Shown here one piece after another: positions 51,797-58,969 of a DNA stretch of 58,969 nt. Origin of the DNA: Verrucomicrobiota bacterium (GTDB taxonomy: Bacteria > Verrucomicrobiota > Verrucomicrobiia > JABWAM01). Each line of letters starts with the position of its first letter. The stretch's first letter is position 1. The stretch spans positions 1-58,969 of the forward strand of contig JAHFSY010000026.1 in the NCBI GenBank assembly GCA_023269615.1. Direction: 5' to 3'. The position numbers were made by a program, and so were the translations under genes. Below the pieces are notes generated by a model that worked only from the letters and a program-made list of their open reading frames with translations, was not told the DNA's origin and made no database searches.

Positions 51797-53005
51797 ATGA
51801 GCATTTTGTCATTCAACCAGGCCCGTCGCGACCATCTGCTGCAACAGGCGGAGACGGCGCACCAACGCCGTCATTTCCGCGAAGCTTACGATTTTCTGCG
51901 CGAGGCGCTGCGTTATGGCGAGAACGCCGATATTTTCCATCGCGCCGCGACGATCCTGAATGAAATGGGCGAGTACGCCGGCGCGGCTCAAGTGGCACAA
52001 TATGCGTTGAAGGCCGATCCGCGCCATTCCATGGCCCGATGGGAACTTGCCGTGGCTTCCGAACGACTCTGGAAGCTGGAAGATGCCCTGCTCCTGTTCG
52101 AGGAACTGGCGAAGGATGATTCATTTTCGAGCGATGCGCGCATCCTCGCCCGAAAAAGCCTTGTCGCGGGCATGTGCCATCTCAAACGCATGGACCTCGC
52201 CGGAGCGCGCAAAGCAATGTTCCGCGGCGCCGGCAAAGGCGAACTCCCCCAGCCTCTCGCCACGCGGATCGAAAGGCTGGAGGCCTTCATGTCGCATGAC
52301 CACCCGACCCAACCGGGATTGCGCGATTGGATGAATATCATGCACGGGCATTTTCTCCTCAAGGTATGTTCGCGGGAAAATCCCATCCAGATTCATGTGT
52401 CGCCCAGCCAGGCAGGAATGGATTCCTTTGGCGGAGAGCATTTCGTGACGGCTCACCCGTCTTTTCAGGATTGTGCGCGGGCGTTGATGGAACTGAAACG
52501 CTGGGTGTCATCGCAGGGATCGCCTTATTGCGGCGTGTACGCCTGCGAGCCCCAATCCATTCCCGTCGCCATGGCCGTCGGACAACTTCTTGGACTGCCG
52601 CGCGTGGATGTGGCGAAGCTCTCATCCTCCGATCGTGTGTTGCTCTGCCTCGCCTCCAATGCTGGCAAGATGGGCACGAAGATCGGGCGTCACTGGCACT
52701 TGCGCCACGACCTGTTCATCCTGGCCAGGAGCTTTGAGAGGGAAGAGTTCCACGACGTGGTGTCCCCTCCGCATCACCAACCGATGGTCCATGCCTGGGC
52801 GGAACCGATCGTGGCGGCGCATCGCCAGGTGCTCGGGATGATCGGCGAATTTATCAGCCTGCCATGGGAACAGGCATCCATCAAGGCACGGGAGACAATG
52901 AAAATTTCGAGCGACGTCGGGTTATGGGATCCCATTTCCGCAGACAAGGAAGGGGATGTCCGGGCGATCGCCGACCGCTTGCTTCGCGCATGCGACCCGT
53001 CATGA
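51797..53005 (+). CDS. TPR-containing protein of the export operon, otherwise unknown
   Basis: 402 residues, no signal or membrane helix. The first 140 residues are TPR-like (HFREAYDFLREALRYGENAD, EYAGAAQVAQYALKADPRH, KLEDALLLFEELAKDDSF). The rest has no match I recognise (VSPSQAGMDSFGGEHFVTAH, VYACEPQSIPVAMAVGQLLG, LASNAGKMGTKIGRHWHLR). It is 27 bases behind the adaptor gene, and its stop overlaps the tolC ATG. The location between adaptor and channel suggests a cytoplasmic cargo-handling or modification role. Confidence 0.75.
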   Translation: MSILSFNQARRDHLLQQAETAHQRRHFREAYDFLREALRYGENADIFHRAATILNEMGEYAGAAQVAQYALKADPRHSMARWELAVASERLWKLEDALLLFEELAKDDSFSSDARILARKSLVAGMCHLKRMDLAGARKAMFRGAGKGELPQPLATRIERLEAFMSHDHPTQPGLRDWMNIMHGHFLLKVCSRENPIQIHVSPSQAGMDSFGGEHFVTAHPSFQDCARALMELKRWVSSQGSPYCGVYACEPQSIPVAMAVGQLLGLPRVDVAKLSSSDRVLLCLASNAGKMGTKIGRHWHLRHDLFILARSFEREEFHDVVSPPHHQPMVHAWAEPIVAAHRQVLGMIGEFISLPWEQASIKARETMKISSDVGLWDPISADKEGDVRAIADRLLRACDPS

Positions 53006-54483
53006 AGAACCGTCTTCCATTCCTCCTGCTGGCGATCCTGCTGGCAAACACGCGGGCGGGCGCGGAAAACAGGACGGATGCCCTTTACCTGACCGTGCGC
53101 GACTGCATCGCCATGGCATTGGACAACAACCTGGAAATTTCCATCCAGCGCATCGCTCCCCAAATGGATGCAGCCGCCTTGCGGCAGGCGAAGGGGGATT
53201 TTGATCCCGCCCTGGTCCTGGCACCCAACTACGAGGAAAATACCACGCCGCTCGACGCCCAGTCCGTCGTGGCCGCTGGCGGACGCCTCAGCACCAAATC
53301 CCGCACATCCTCCCTTTCCACCAGTCTCCAGGGGAAAATCCCGTCCGGCACATCCTATGATTTCGGCCTTCGAACAAGTGATGGGCAAAACACCTTCAAC
53401 TCGTTTCAGGACCAGTACAGCACTTTCTGGGGCCTGAGCGTGACGCAGCCACTCCTCAAGGGCTTCGGAACTGCCAACCAACTGGCCACCATCCGCATCG
53501 CGCGAAAACAGAAGGAAATCTCCGACGAAGCCTTCGCCCTCAAGGTGATGGACATCGTGACGAGGATCAAGACGTCGTATTACAATCTCGTCTTCGCCAT
53601 CGAAAACCGCCACGTGCAACTGCAGGCTCTGGACCTGGCATCCAAGCTGCTTGATGACAACCGCAAGCGCGTGAGGATCGGAGTGATGGCTCCCCTGGAA
53701 CTCACCCAAGCCGAGTCGGGCGTCGCGGCCCGCGAGGAAGATGTCATCCTGGCTGGACAGGAAGTCAATTTGCGCATGAATGAAATCCGCGCGCTTATTT
53801 CACAAAACGTCTCGGAGCTGAGGGATCGCCCGGTCATGCCCACGGGGATGCCCCAGGATGCGTCGCTCCCCTTGATGAACCACGATGAGGCAATTACGAC
53901 CGCCATGGCCAGCCGTCCCGAATACCGCCAGGCGCAATTGACCATCGAGCAACGCCATCTGCAGGTCAAATATGATGAAAACCAGCGTTATCCCCAGATG
54001 GATCTCAAGAGCACCTACGGATACAACGGCATCGGCAAGGATTTTTCGAGCTCCATCAATGCGGACACGGAACGCTGGTCCGTCGGGGTGGCGGTTCGAA
54101 TTCCATTACCGGACCAGGCGGGCCAGGGGCGGCTGGAAAAATCACTCCTCGACAAGGAGCGGGCACTTCTGCAGCTCAAGCAGGTGGAGCAGAACATTCT
54201 TGTGGAAGTGGAAAACGCCTTGAACAACGTCGAAGCGAGCTACAAGCGCATCCTCGCGACGCGAGCCTCAACACACACGTCCGAGCAGGCGCTCGATGCC
54301 GAGAATACCAGGTTGAAAGCAGGCGCCACCACAAGTTTTGTAGTCCTGGAGTTGCAGAAGAAGCTGGCGGACGCCCGTTCGCGCGAACTCCGAGCCCTTG
54401 CCGACTACCATATCGCCCTCGCCCAGCTTCACAAGGCGCAAGGGACATCGTTGGGCGAAAATGATATTGAGCTGGTAAAATAA
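53002..54483 (+). CDS. tolC: TolC-family outer-membrane efflux protein
   Basis: 493 residues from ATG 53002, whose ATGA overlaps the previous stop (53003-53005). Signal peptide (LPFLLLAILLANTRAGA). Two OEP repeats with LTVRDCIAMALDNNLEISIQ, PLLKGFGTANQLATIRIARK and a second half from DEAITTAMASRPEYRQAQL. Forms the outer-membrane duct for the upstream ABC-HlyD pair. A strong hairpin terminator lies about 45 bases after the stop. Confidence 0.93.
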   Translation: MKNRLPFLLLAILLANTRAGAENRTDALYLTVRDCIAMALDNNLEISIQRIAPQMDAAALRQAKGDFDPALVLAPNYEENTTPLDAQSVVAAGGRLSTKSRTSSLSTSLQGKIPSGTSYDFGLRTSDGQNTFNSFQDQYSTFWGLSVTQPLLKGFGTANQLATIRIARKQKEISDEAFALKVMDIVTRIKTSYYNLVFAIENRHVQLQALDLASKLLDDNRKRVRIGVMAPLELTQAESGVAAREEDVILAGQEVNLRMNEIRALISQNVSELRDRPVMPTGMPQDASLPLMNHDEAITTAMASRPEYRQAQLTIEQRHLQVKYDENQRYPQMDLKSTYGYNGIGKDFSSSINADTERWSVGVAVRIPLPDQAGQGRLEKSLLDKERALLQLKQVEQNILVEVENALNNVEASYKRILATRASTHTSEQALDAENTRLKAGATTSFVVLELQKKLADARSRELRALADYHIALAQLHKAQGTSLGENDIELVK

Positions 54484-54520
54484 GGACATCAGACGCCCCT
54501 ACCTCTCGGGATATCAGGGC

Positions 54521-54556
54521 AAAAAAAAGCCGGGACCCTTTCGAGTCCCGGCCTTT
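54521..54556 (-). terminator. Intrinsic terminator, best for the minus-strand pseudopilin, possibly bidirectional
   Basis: GCCGGGAC (54529-54536) pairs with GTCCCGGC (54545-54552) with an 8-base loop. Read on the minus strand the stem is followed by eight T (from AAAAAAAA at 54521-54528), the textbook pattern. On the plus strand it is followed by CTTTTC, weaker. It separates the convergent tolC operon and pseudopilin copy 2. Confidence 0.88.
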
Positions 54557-54578
54557 TCAATCTTGAAAGACAATCCGA

Positions 54579-55253
54579 TTACATGAGGCCGGGGATCTTG
54601 ATGACACCATTGGTTCCATCAGAGCCCGTGTCAAACGTCTTCTTGAAGGCAGCCTGACCGCCGACGTAGAAGATGCTGCCACCATCCACGCTGTTGTGGG
54701 GACTGCTGATCCACTTGGTGGTTTGCGCGGTGCCAAGCGTGTTGATCGCGGTGGTCGAACCACTCGAGCCAATTCCAGCATCAAAGATCAGCGGTTGGTC
54801 GCTGCTGGCGGACTCGGTCAGCGCTCCAGTACCCGTGTCATTACAGGCGCAGGAATAGGAGTTGTTCGTGGCATTGAAGGCGGTGGTCGTTCCCGTGGAT
54901 TTGCCAGAGTCCGAAGGACAAAGGTAAACCTTGCCGATGGCCAGATAGGCTCCATTGGTCAACCCGGCAAAGACCGAGTTGGACATACCGACCTTGCCGG
55001 CAGCGGCGTTGCTGGTCGGAAACGCGTCTGTGTTGTCCACAGCGTACTGCTTGAACGCGAGGCCGATCTGCCGCGCGTTGCTCATGCAGGCGGATCGACG
55101 GGCGGATTCACGTGCACGACCGAGGGCGGGCGTGAGCAAACCTGCCAGAATCGAAATGATGGCGATGACGACCAGCAGCTCGATGAGGGTGAAGGCCAGG
55201 CCACGCTTCGCGCGCTGGGCCAGCCGTTCAATGATGGGATGGATGGATTTCAT
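54579..55253 (-). CDS. Type IV pilin-like/pseudopilin protein, copy 2
   Basis: 224 residues with leader [20 protein letters not shown], then [18 protein letters not shown]. About 85% identical to copy 1 (23487-24155) over the whole length, with most changes in the head (for example [15 protein letters not shown] versus [13 protein letters not shown]). The roughly 25 bases before the ATG also match. It ends in a strong terminator. RBS-like AAAGGA is 10 bases upstream of the ATG; TTGACC and TACGTT at 17 spacing further upstream could be the promoter. Confidence 0.92.
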   Translation of the reverse strand: MKSIHPIIERLAQRAKRGLAFTLIELLVVIAIISILAGLLTPALGRARESARRSACMSNARQIGLAFKQYAVDNTDAFPTSNAAAGKVGMSNSVFAGLTNGAYLAIGKVYLCPSDSGKSTGTTTAFNATNNSYSCACNDTGTGALTESASSDQPLIFDAGIGSSGSTTAINTLGTAQTTKWISSPHNSVDGGSIFYVGGQAAFKKTFDTGSDGTNGVIKIPGLM

Positions 55254-55411
55254 ATGTTTGATTCCTTTGGATTGTTTTTTCTGCCTTTCAAGATTTTCTT
55301 AAATCTTGGTGTGAACGTACGCAAACACACGGCAAGGGTCAATCCCTTGAACACACTTTCCCATCACGCTCATTAGTTTTAATTATAGCAAAAAGCTGGC
55401 TGAAATCAGCA
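55254..55411. other. Upstream region of pseudopilin copy 2
   Basis: On the minus strand a 7-bp hairpin (AAGATTT-AAGA-AAATCTT) sits about 35 bases before the ATG, after the candidate TTGACC/TACGTT promoter. No gene is present in this 158-base gap. Confidence 0.5.
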
Positions 55412-55486
55412 TGGTGCGCGCTGTAGGGATCGAACCTACGACTTCTTGCGTGTGAAGCAAGCGCTCTACCGCTGAGCTAAGCGCGC
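55412..55486 (-). tRNA. tRNA-Val (anticodon CAC)
   Basis: Complete cloverleaf: acceptor GCGCGCT/AGCGCGC, D arm AGCTCAGCGGTAGAGC, anticodon stem CTTGC/GCAAG with loop TTCACAC (anticodon CAC for GTG codons), T arm GTAGG-TTCGATC-CCTAC, encoded CCA at 55412-55414. No integrase is adjacent, unlike at tRNA-Ala. Confidence 0.95.
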
Positions 55487-55654
55487 GACGGATGGGATGA
55501 AAGCGGAAAACAAAAAGGGAATGCAAGCGGATTACGCACAGAAAGGCTTGTAACCGCACGCAGGAGGGCTTCATGCTTTGGACTGCATGGTTTTCTGCCT
55601 TCCTGCAAAAGCACGAAATGACGCGACCCAATCCTTGAAAAAACGAGGTGGCGC

Positions 55655-56773
55655 GTGAGGATTCTGCATCGCCAGGTGCTCGGTTCCCACCTGCTCAACC
55701 TGGGAATGACGTTGATGGTGTTTACCTTCGTCCTTCTCCTGGGAAACATTTTCAAGGACATGGTGGCGTTGCTCGCCAACCGCAGCGTGGGCATTTTGAC
55801 GATGGGACGCTTCTTCCTGCTCCTGCTGCCCTGCATCCTGTCGTTCTCCCTTCCCATGGCCCTGCTCGCCGCCACCCTGCTCGTCATGGGCCGGATTTCC
55901 GCCGACAACGAATTGACCGCCTGTCGCGCCTGTGGGGTGAGTTTCTTTGAACTCGTGCTGCCCATGCTGGGTGTCGCCGCCGCCCTGTCATTCATCAGCC
56001 TGTATGTGAACAGTTTCCTGGCGCCGCAAACGAAGTACCTTTTCAACCATATGTTCGTGGACATCGCGTTTGACAACCCGATTGCCCTTCTGGAGGAGGG
56101 GCAATGGATCCGGGATTTCGAAGGGTACGTGATTTTCATCGACAAGAAGGACATCGACCAGCAGACGCTCAAGAACGTGCGCGTGATGAAGATGGACAGC
56201 AACGAGATGGTGCAGGACATCCATGCCGAGCGTGGAACGCTCACAGCCAACCTCAAGCAGTTGACCATGAAGATCATCCTCTACAACGCGCGCGTGGACC
56301 AACGCGATCCCAGCGATCCCGAAAACATCACAAAGCGAAAATGGAACATGACGGTTGCCGAATACCCGATTGAACTCGACATGACAAAACTGGTGGACCA
56401 GCGGCGCGCGAAGAAGGAGATCCACCACTACAACTCGCTCGAACTCTGGGACCAGGCTCTGGAGATCAAGGCGAAGAAGGGAGGCAACCCCGCCCCGATT
56501 CTCGTCGAACTCCACAAGCGCGTTGCGTACTCCATGGCCTGCATCTCCTTCGTGCTCGTGGCCCTTCCCCTGGGCGTCCAGATCCACCGCAGGGAAACAT
56601 CCATCGGCATTCTCATCAGTCTCCTGCTCGCGGTATTCTGGTACTTCACGATCCAGTTTGCTGAAGGCTTCAAGGAAAATCCCCAGCTCTATCCCGAATT
56701 AATCATCTGGATTCCCAACCTCGTTTTTCAGGTGACCGGCTTGTATTTACTCTGGAAGCAGAGCAAGATTTGA
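55655..56773 (+). CDS. LptF/LptG-family (YjgP/YjgQ) permease
   Basis: 372 residues with membrane helices at both ends and a central periplasmic beta-jellyroll. It shows the family pattern LGSHLLNLGMTLMVFTFVLL, FLLLLPCILSFSLPMALL, ADNELTACRACGVSFFEL (coupling helix) and HKRVAYSMACISFVLVALPLG. It would extract LPS or a similar lipid from the inner membrane with LptB and a partner permease not in this window. Stop overlaps a possible TTG start of the next gene. Confidence 0.9.
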   Translation: MRILHRQVLGSHLLNLGMTLMVFTFVLLLGNIFKDMVALLANRSVGILTMGRFFLLLLPCILSFSLPMALLAATLLVMGRISADNELTACRACGVSFFELVLPMLGVAAALSFISLYVNSFLAPQTKYLFNHMFVDIAFDNPIALLEEGQWIRDFEGYVIFIDKKDIDQQTLKNVRVMKMDSNEMVQDIHAERGTLTANLKQLTMKIILYNARVDQRDPSDPENITKRKWNMTVAEYPIELDMTKLVDQRRAKKEIHHYNSLELWDQALEIKAKKGGNPAPILVELHKRVAYSMACISFVLVALPLGVQIHRRETSIGILISLLLAVFWYFTIQFAEGFKENPQLYPELIIWIPNLVFQVTGLYLLWKQSKI

Positions 56774-56784
56774 CACCATCATCC

Positions 56785-57510
56785 ATGCCCTCACCACGAC
56801 CAATCCGTCACCCCCTGATGATCGTCCCCACGTACAACGAACGTGGCAATCTTCCCGAGCTGGTATCCCGCATCCCTGCCGTGGATTCGCTTGACCTGCT
56901 CTTTATCGACGACGCTTCGCGCGATGGAACACCGGATTGGATACGCAACCTGGCCGCGTCCCGGCGGGGAGTCCATCTCCTGGAGCGCCCGGCGAAACTC
57001 GGCCTCGGCACCGCGTACATCACGGGCTTCAAGTGGGCGCTCGAGCGCGACTATGACCTTATGTTCGAGATGGACGCAGACCTCTCGCACGATCCAGCCG
57101 AGATTCCCAACTTCATCCGCAAGATCGAGGAGGGCCATGACCTCGTCATCGGCTCGCGCTACCTGGATGGCATCCGGATCATCAACTGGCCATTGGGTCG
57201 CCTGATGCTGAGCCAGTTCGCAGCGTATTACACACGATTCTGGACCGGCCTGCCGCTCACCGATCCGACCAGCGGCTTCAAATGTTTCCGCCGCGAAGCG
57301 CTCCAGGCTCTCAACCTCGACCGCATCCGCTCCAACGGCTACGCGTTCCAGATCGAGATGGATTATTACGTCTGGCGCAAGGGCTTCAAACTCGCAGAAA
57401 TCCCCATCATCTTCACAGACCGCATTCACGGCACATCGAAAATGAATCCCTCCATCGTGCGCGAGGCTGTGAGGGTGATTCCCCTGCTCCGCTTCACACG
57501 CCCCAAATGA
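56785..57510 (+). CDS. Polyprenyl-phosphate mannose/glucose synthase-like GT2 (Dpm1-like)
   Basis: 241 residues from ATG 56785 (a TTG five codons earlier overlaps the LptF/G stop). GT-A motifs: MIVPTYNERGNLPELVSRI, LLFIDDASRDGTPDW, the DAD metal motif in FEMDADLSHDP, and SGFKCFRREAL with the acceptor loop. No C-terminal membrane anchor. It would transfer a hexose (usually mannose) from GDP- or UDP-sugar to a polyprenyl phosphate, a donor for GT-C enzymes such as those at 43086-46969 and the DUF2723 protein after 58394. Confidence 0.9.
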   Translation: MPSPRPIRHPLMIVPTYNERGNLPELVSRIPAVDSLDLLFIDDASRDGTPDWIRNLAASRRGVHLLERPAKLGLGTAYITGFKWALERDYDLMFEMDADLSHDPAEIPNFIRKIEEGHDLVIGSRYLDGIRIINWPLGRLMLSQFAAYYTRFWTGLPLTDPTSGFKCFRREALQALNLDRIRSNGYAFQIEMDYYVWRKGFKLAEIPIIFTDRIHGTSKMNPSIVREAVRVIPLLRFTRPK

Positions 57511-57518
57511 GCGCCAAA

Positions 57519-58388
57519 TCATGATCCGCCGCGCTTCTTCCGCCCCACGAACCCGACACTCGCCCCGGTCCACCATGCGATCGGATGATAAAAAAAACGC
57601 CGCCTTAACCCCCGCCGAAGACGCTCCGTGGGGCCCCAACTCCAGGGATACAGCGGCAGGCTGAAGAATCGACGGAGCCCCCAGCGAAGGGCGCGATAGC
57701 AAAACGAGGGATTCATCCACATCCCGAAGTAACGAATTTTTTCAATATCCAGCGACTCCGCCAGTCGCTTCAGCCCGGGGAACGTGTAGTACGTCTGCCA
57801 CCCCGCAAACCATGTTCCCGTCCAGATGAACGGGCGCGCCAGGACGCCTTCCCAATGAAAGGCCTGCGGGACTTCCACAACCAGCCAGCCGCAGGATTTC
57901 AGCGTCCGCAAATTCTCCAGCAAGATCGCCCGCGGCTCCTGGCCACGAAAGTGCTCGATCAAGCCCTGGTGAAAAATCAAGTCCACGCACTCATCCTTGA
58001 ATGGAAGGTGAAACACGTCGCCGCGCACCAGCGCAACACCGCTTCCCGCAGGAAAGCGTTCACGGCATTTATCAAGTGACGCCTGTGAGTAATCGAGAAG
58101 AACGGGCTTCATTCCCAGATCGAGCATGAAGCGCGCGGAGCCGCCCAGGCCGCACCCGACTTCCACGGCCACGCGTCGGTCCCAAGTGCCAGCATCCCGG
58201 ACAGCCCATTCAATGCGCTCGTGCTGCGGATAAAAATCATCCGCGCTCGCGCGACTGGCCCAGAAACGATCCCATGGATTCACGCCTCCGCCGGTACCGG
58301 GCGCGGTGCGCCAGATCAAGAGAAAACGCAGTGCCATGAAGTTTGTTTGCAGTTGCCCCCGGGTCTGGTACAAGTGGCGGTTTCCCAT
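57519..58388 (-). CDS. SAM-dependent methyltransferase
   Basis: 289 residues (or 272 from M18). Motif I AVEVGCGLGGSARFMLDLGM, then VLLDYSQASLDKC, ALVRGDVFHLPFKD, VDLIFHQGLIEHF and LKSCGWLVVEVPQ. The C-terminal part is arginine-rich (YRALRWGLRRFFSLPLYPW). Such ORFs near glycosyltransferases often methylate sugars or lipid carriers. It converges with the GT2 gene, with 8 bases between stops, and diverges from the GT-C gene. Confidence 0.88.
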   Translation of the reverse strand: MGNRHLYQTRGQLQTNFMALRFLLIWRTAPGTGGGVNPWDRFWASRASADDFYPQHERIEWAVRDAGTWDRRVAVEVGCGLGGSARFMLDLGMKPVLLDYSQASLDKCRERFPAGSGVALVRGDVFHLPFKDECVDLIFHQGLIEHFRGQEPRAILLENLRTLKSCGWLVVEVPQAFHWEGVLARPFIWTGTWFAGWQTYYTFPGLKRLAESLDIEKIRYFGMWMNPSFCYRALRWGLRRFFSLPLYPWSWGPTERLRRGLRRRFFYHPIAWWTGASVGFVGRKKRGGS

Positions 58389-58393
58389 ATTCT

Positions 58394-58969
58394 ATGACGG
58401 CCAAACCAGGATATTTTACACGACTAGAATGGGCCTCATTCTGGATCACCACGCTGGTCTCCTTTAGCGTCTATGTGTACACCTTGGCCCCGAATGTCAC
58501 GATGGAGGACTCGGGTGAATTTCTCACGGCGGCGTACTGCTGGGGCGTGCCTCATCCACCCGGCTATCCCATCTGGACGATTTCCGCCAATCTCTTCGAG
58601 CTGCTGATCCCTTACGGGAACGCAGCGTGGCGCTGCAATCTGATGTCGGCGTTCTACGGCGCCCTCTCCGACGGGCTGCTGACGCTCATCACCTGCAAGA
58701 TCGCCTCGCGCCTCTGGCTGACGGCGCGCTTCAAGGATTTTGTCGTCCCTGGCATCTCGCGTGAATCGCTGTCGATGATGGGCGGCATCGTTGCCGGGCT
58801 TGTCTTTGCGTTCATCGACACGATGTGGGCCCAATCCACAATCACGGAGGTCTATACTCTCAACTCATTTTTCTTCACAATCCTTTGCCTACTGGTGCTG
58901 CGGTGGTTCGATGCTCCGGAGCAGGATCGCTGGGTCTGTCTCATGGCGTTGGTCTTCGGGCTGGGCTTC
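58394..58969 (+). CDS. DUF2723 (GT-C-type) membrane protein, 3' end outside window
   Basis: 192 codons visible from ATG 58394. The start MTAKPGYFTRLEWASFWITT enters a membrane helix, followed by the first extracytoplasmic loop YTLAPNVTMEDSGEFLTAAY with the acidic pair, CWGVPHPPGYPIWT, and further helices (MMGGIVAGLVFAFIDTMW, AQSTITEVYTLNSFFFTILC). DUF2723 proteins are large GT-C-fold enzymes thought to transfer sugars from lipid-linked donors. The gene continues past the window edge. Confidence 0.88.
   Translation, partial: MTAKPGYFTRLEWASFWITTLVSFSVYVYTLAPNVTMEDSGEFLTAAYCWGVPHPPGYPIWTISANLFELLIPYGNAAWRCNLMSAFYGALSDGLLTLITCKIASRLWLTARFKDFVVPGISRESLSMMGGIVAGLVFAFIDTMWAQSTITEVYTLNSFFFTILCLLVLRWFDAPEQDRWVCLMALVFGLGF

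Noticed and set aside
1..58969. CRISPR array
   Set aside because: No regularly spaced direct repeats of 25-40 bases were seen.

Overview
The window looks like a chromosomal segment of a free-living Verrucomicrobiota (PVC superphylum) bacterium. This is inferred from gene content only: pseudopilin-like proteins with the [20 protein letters not shown] core, a DUF5684 membrane protein, secreted beta-helix and glycan-type giants, several GT-C membrane enzymes, and dispersed palindromic repeats between genes. Base composition is moderately GC-rich. Coding density is high on both strands except at about 3.0-4.1 kb and 27.4-29.3 kb.

Layout. 1-2977: a secreted beta-helix/RCC1 giant (truncated by the window edge), an HU-type nucleoid protein and a lone receiver domain. 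About 3.9-7.46 kb: a small integrated element next to tRNA-Ala(GGC), with a tyrosine recombinase, a small excisionase-like protein, two ribbon-helix-helix proteins, a ParA ATPase with an overlapping unknown partner, and an XRE regulator. It carries AGAATA/TATTCT operator-like sites at three places. 7.6-23.3 kb: housekeeping and accessory genes, namely a DEDDh exonuclease, a DUF5684 protein, a desaturase-methyltransferase pair, a NarL-type two-component system, a Rieske oxygenase divergent from a 1,371-residue secreted protein followed by a PhyH dioxygenase, and a sigma-54 (NtrC-type) two-component system. 23.5-25.4 kb: a pseudopilin and a secretin-STN-like protein.

25.5-27.43 kb is the most unusual part. 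Four small unrelated minus-strand ORFs are separated by hairpin sites bounded by GCCGAAC...GTTCGGC. Two of these have the internal inverted repeats and extrahelical G/T bases of integron attC sites, so the stretch reads as a cassette array without a nearby complete integron integrase (CALIN-like). It is followed by a DUF433/DUF5615 toxin-antitoxin pair and a truncated tyrosine recombinase fused to a hairpin.

29.3-43.1 kb: TPR and Sel1 envelope proteins, ValS (with an in-frame heptanucleotide repeat tract), NrdR with a translationally coupled unknown gene, a cupin, a second PhyH divergent from an AraC regulator, a large AT-richer spermidine-synthase-like membrane protein, and HisD. 43.1-58.97 kb is envelope biology: two tandem TMTC-like GT-C/TPR proteins, a DUF4412 protein, Obg, a tripartite export operon (ABC exporter, HlyD adaptor, a TPR protein, TolC), a second near-identical pseudopilin in inverted orientation, tRNA-Val(CAC), an LptF/G-type permease, a polyprenyl-phosphate mannose synthase-like GT2, a methyltransferase and the start of a DUF2723 GT-C protein. 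The lipid-linked sugar synthase together with GT-C enzymes suggests protein or glycan mannosylation at the envelope, but this is inference.
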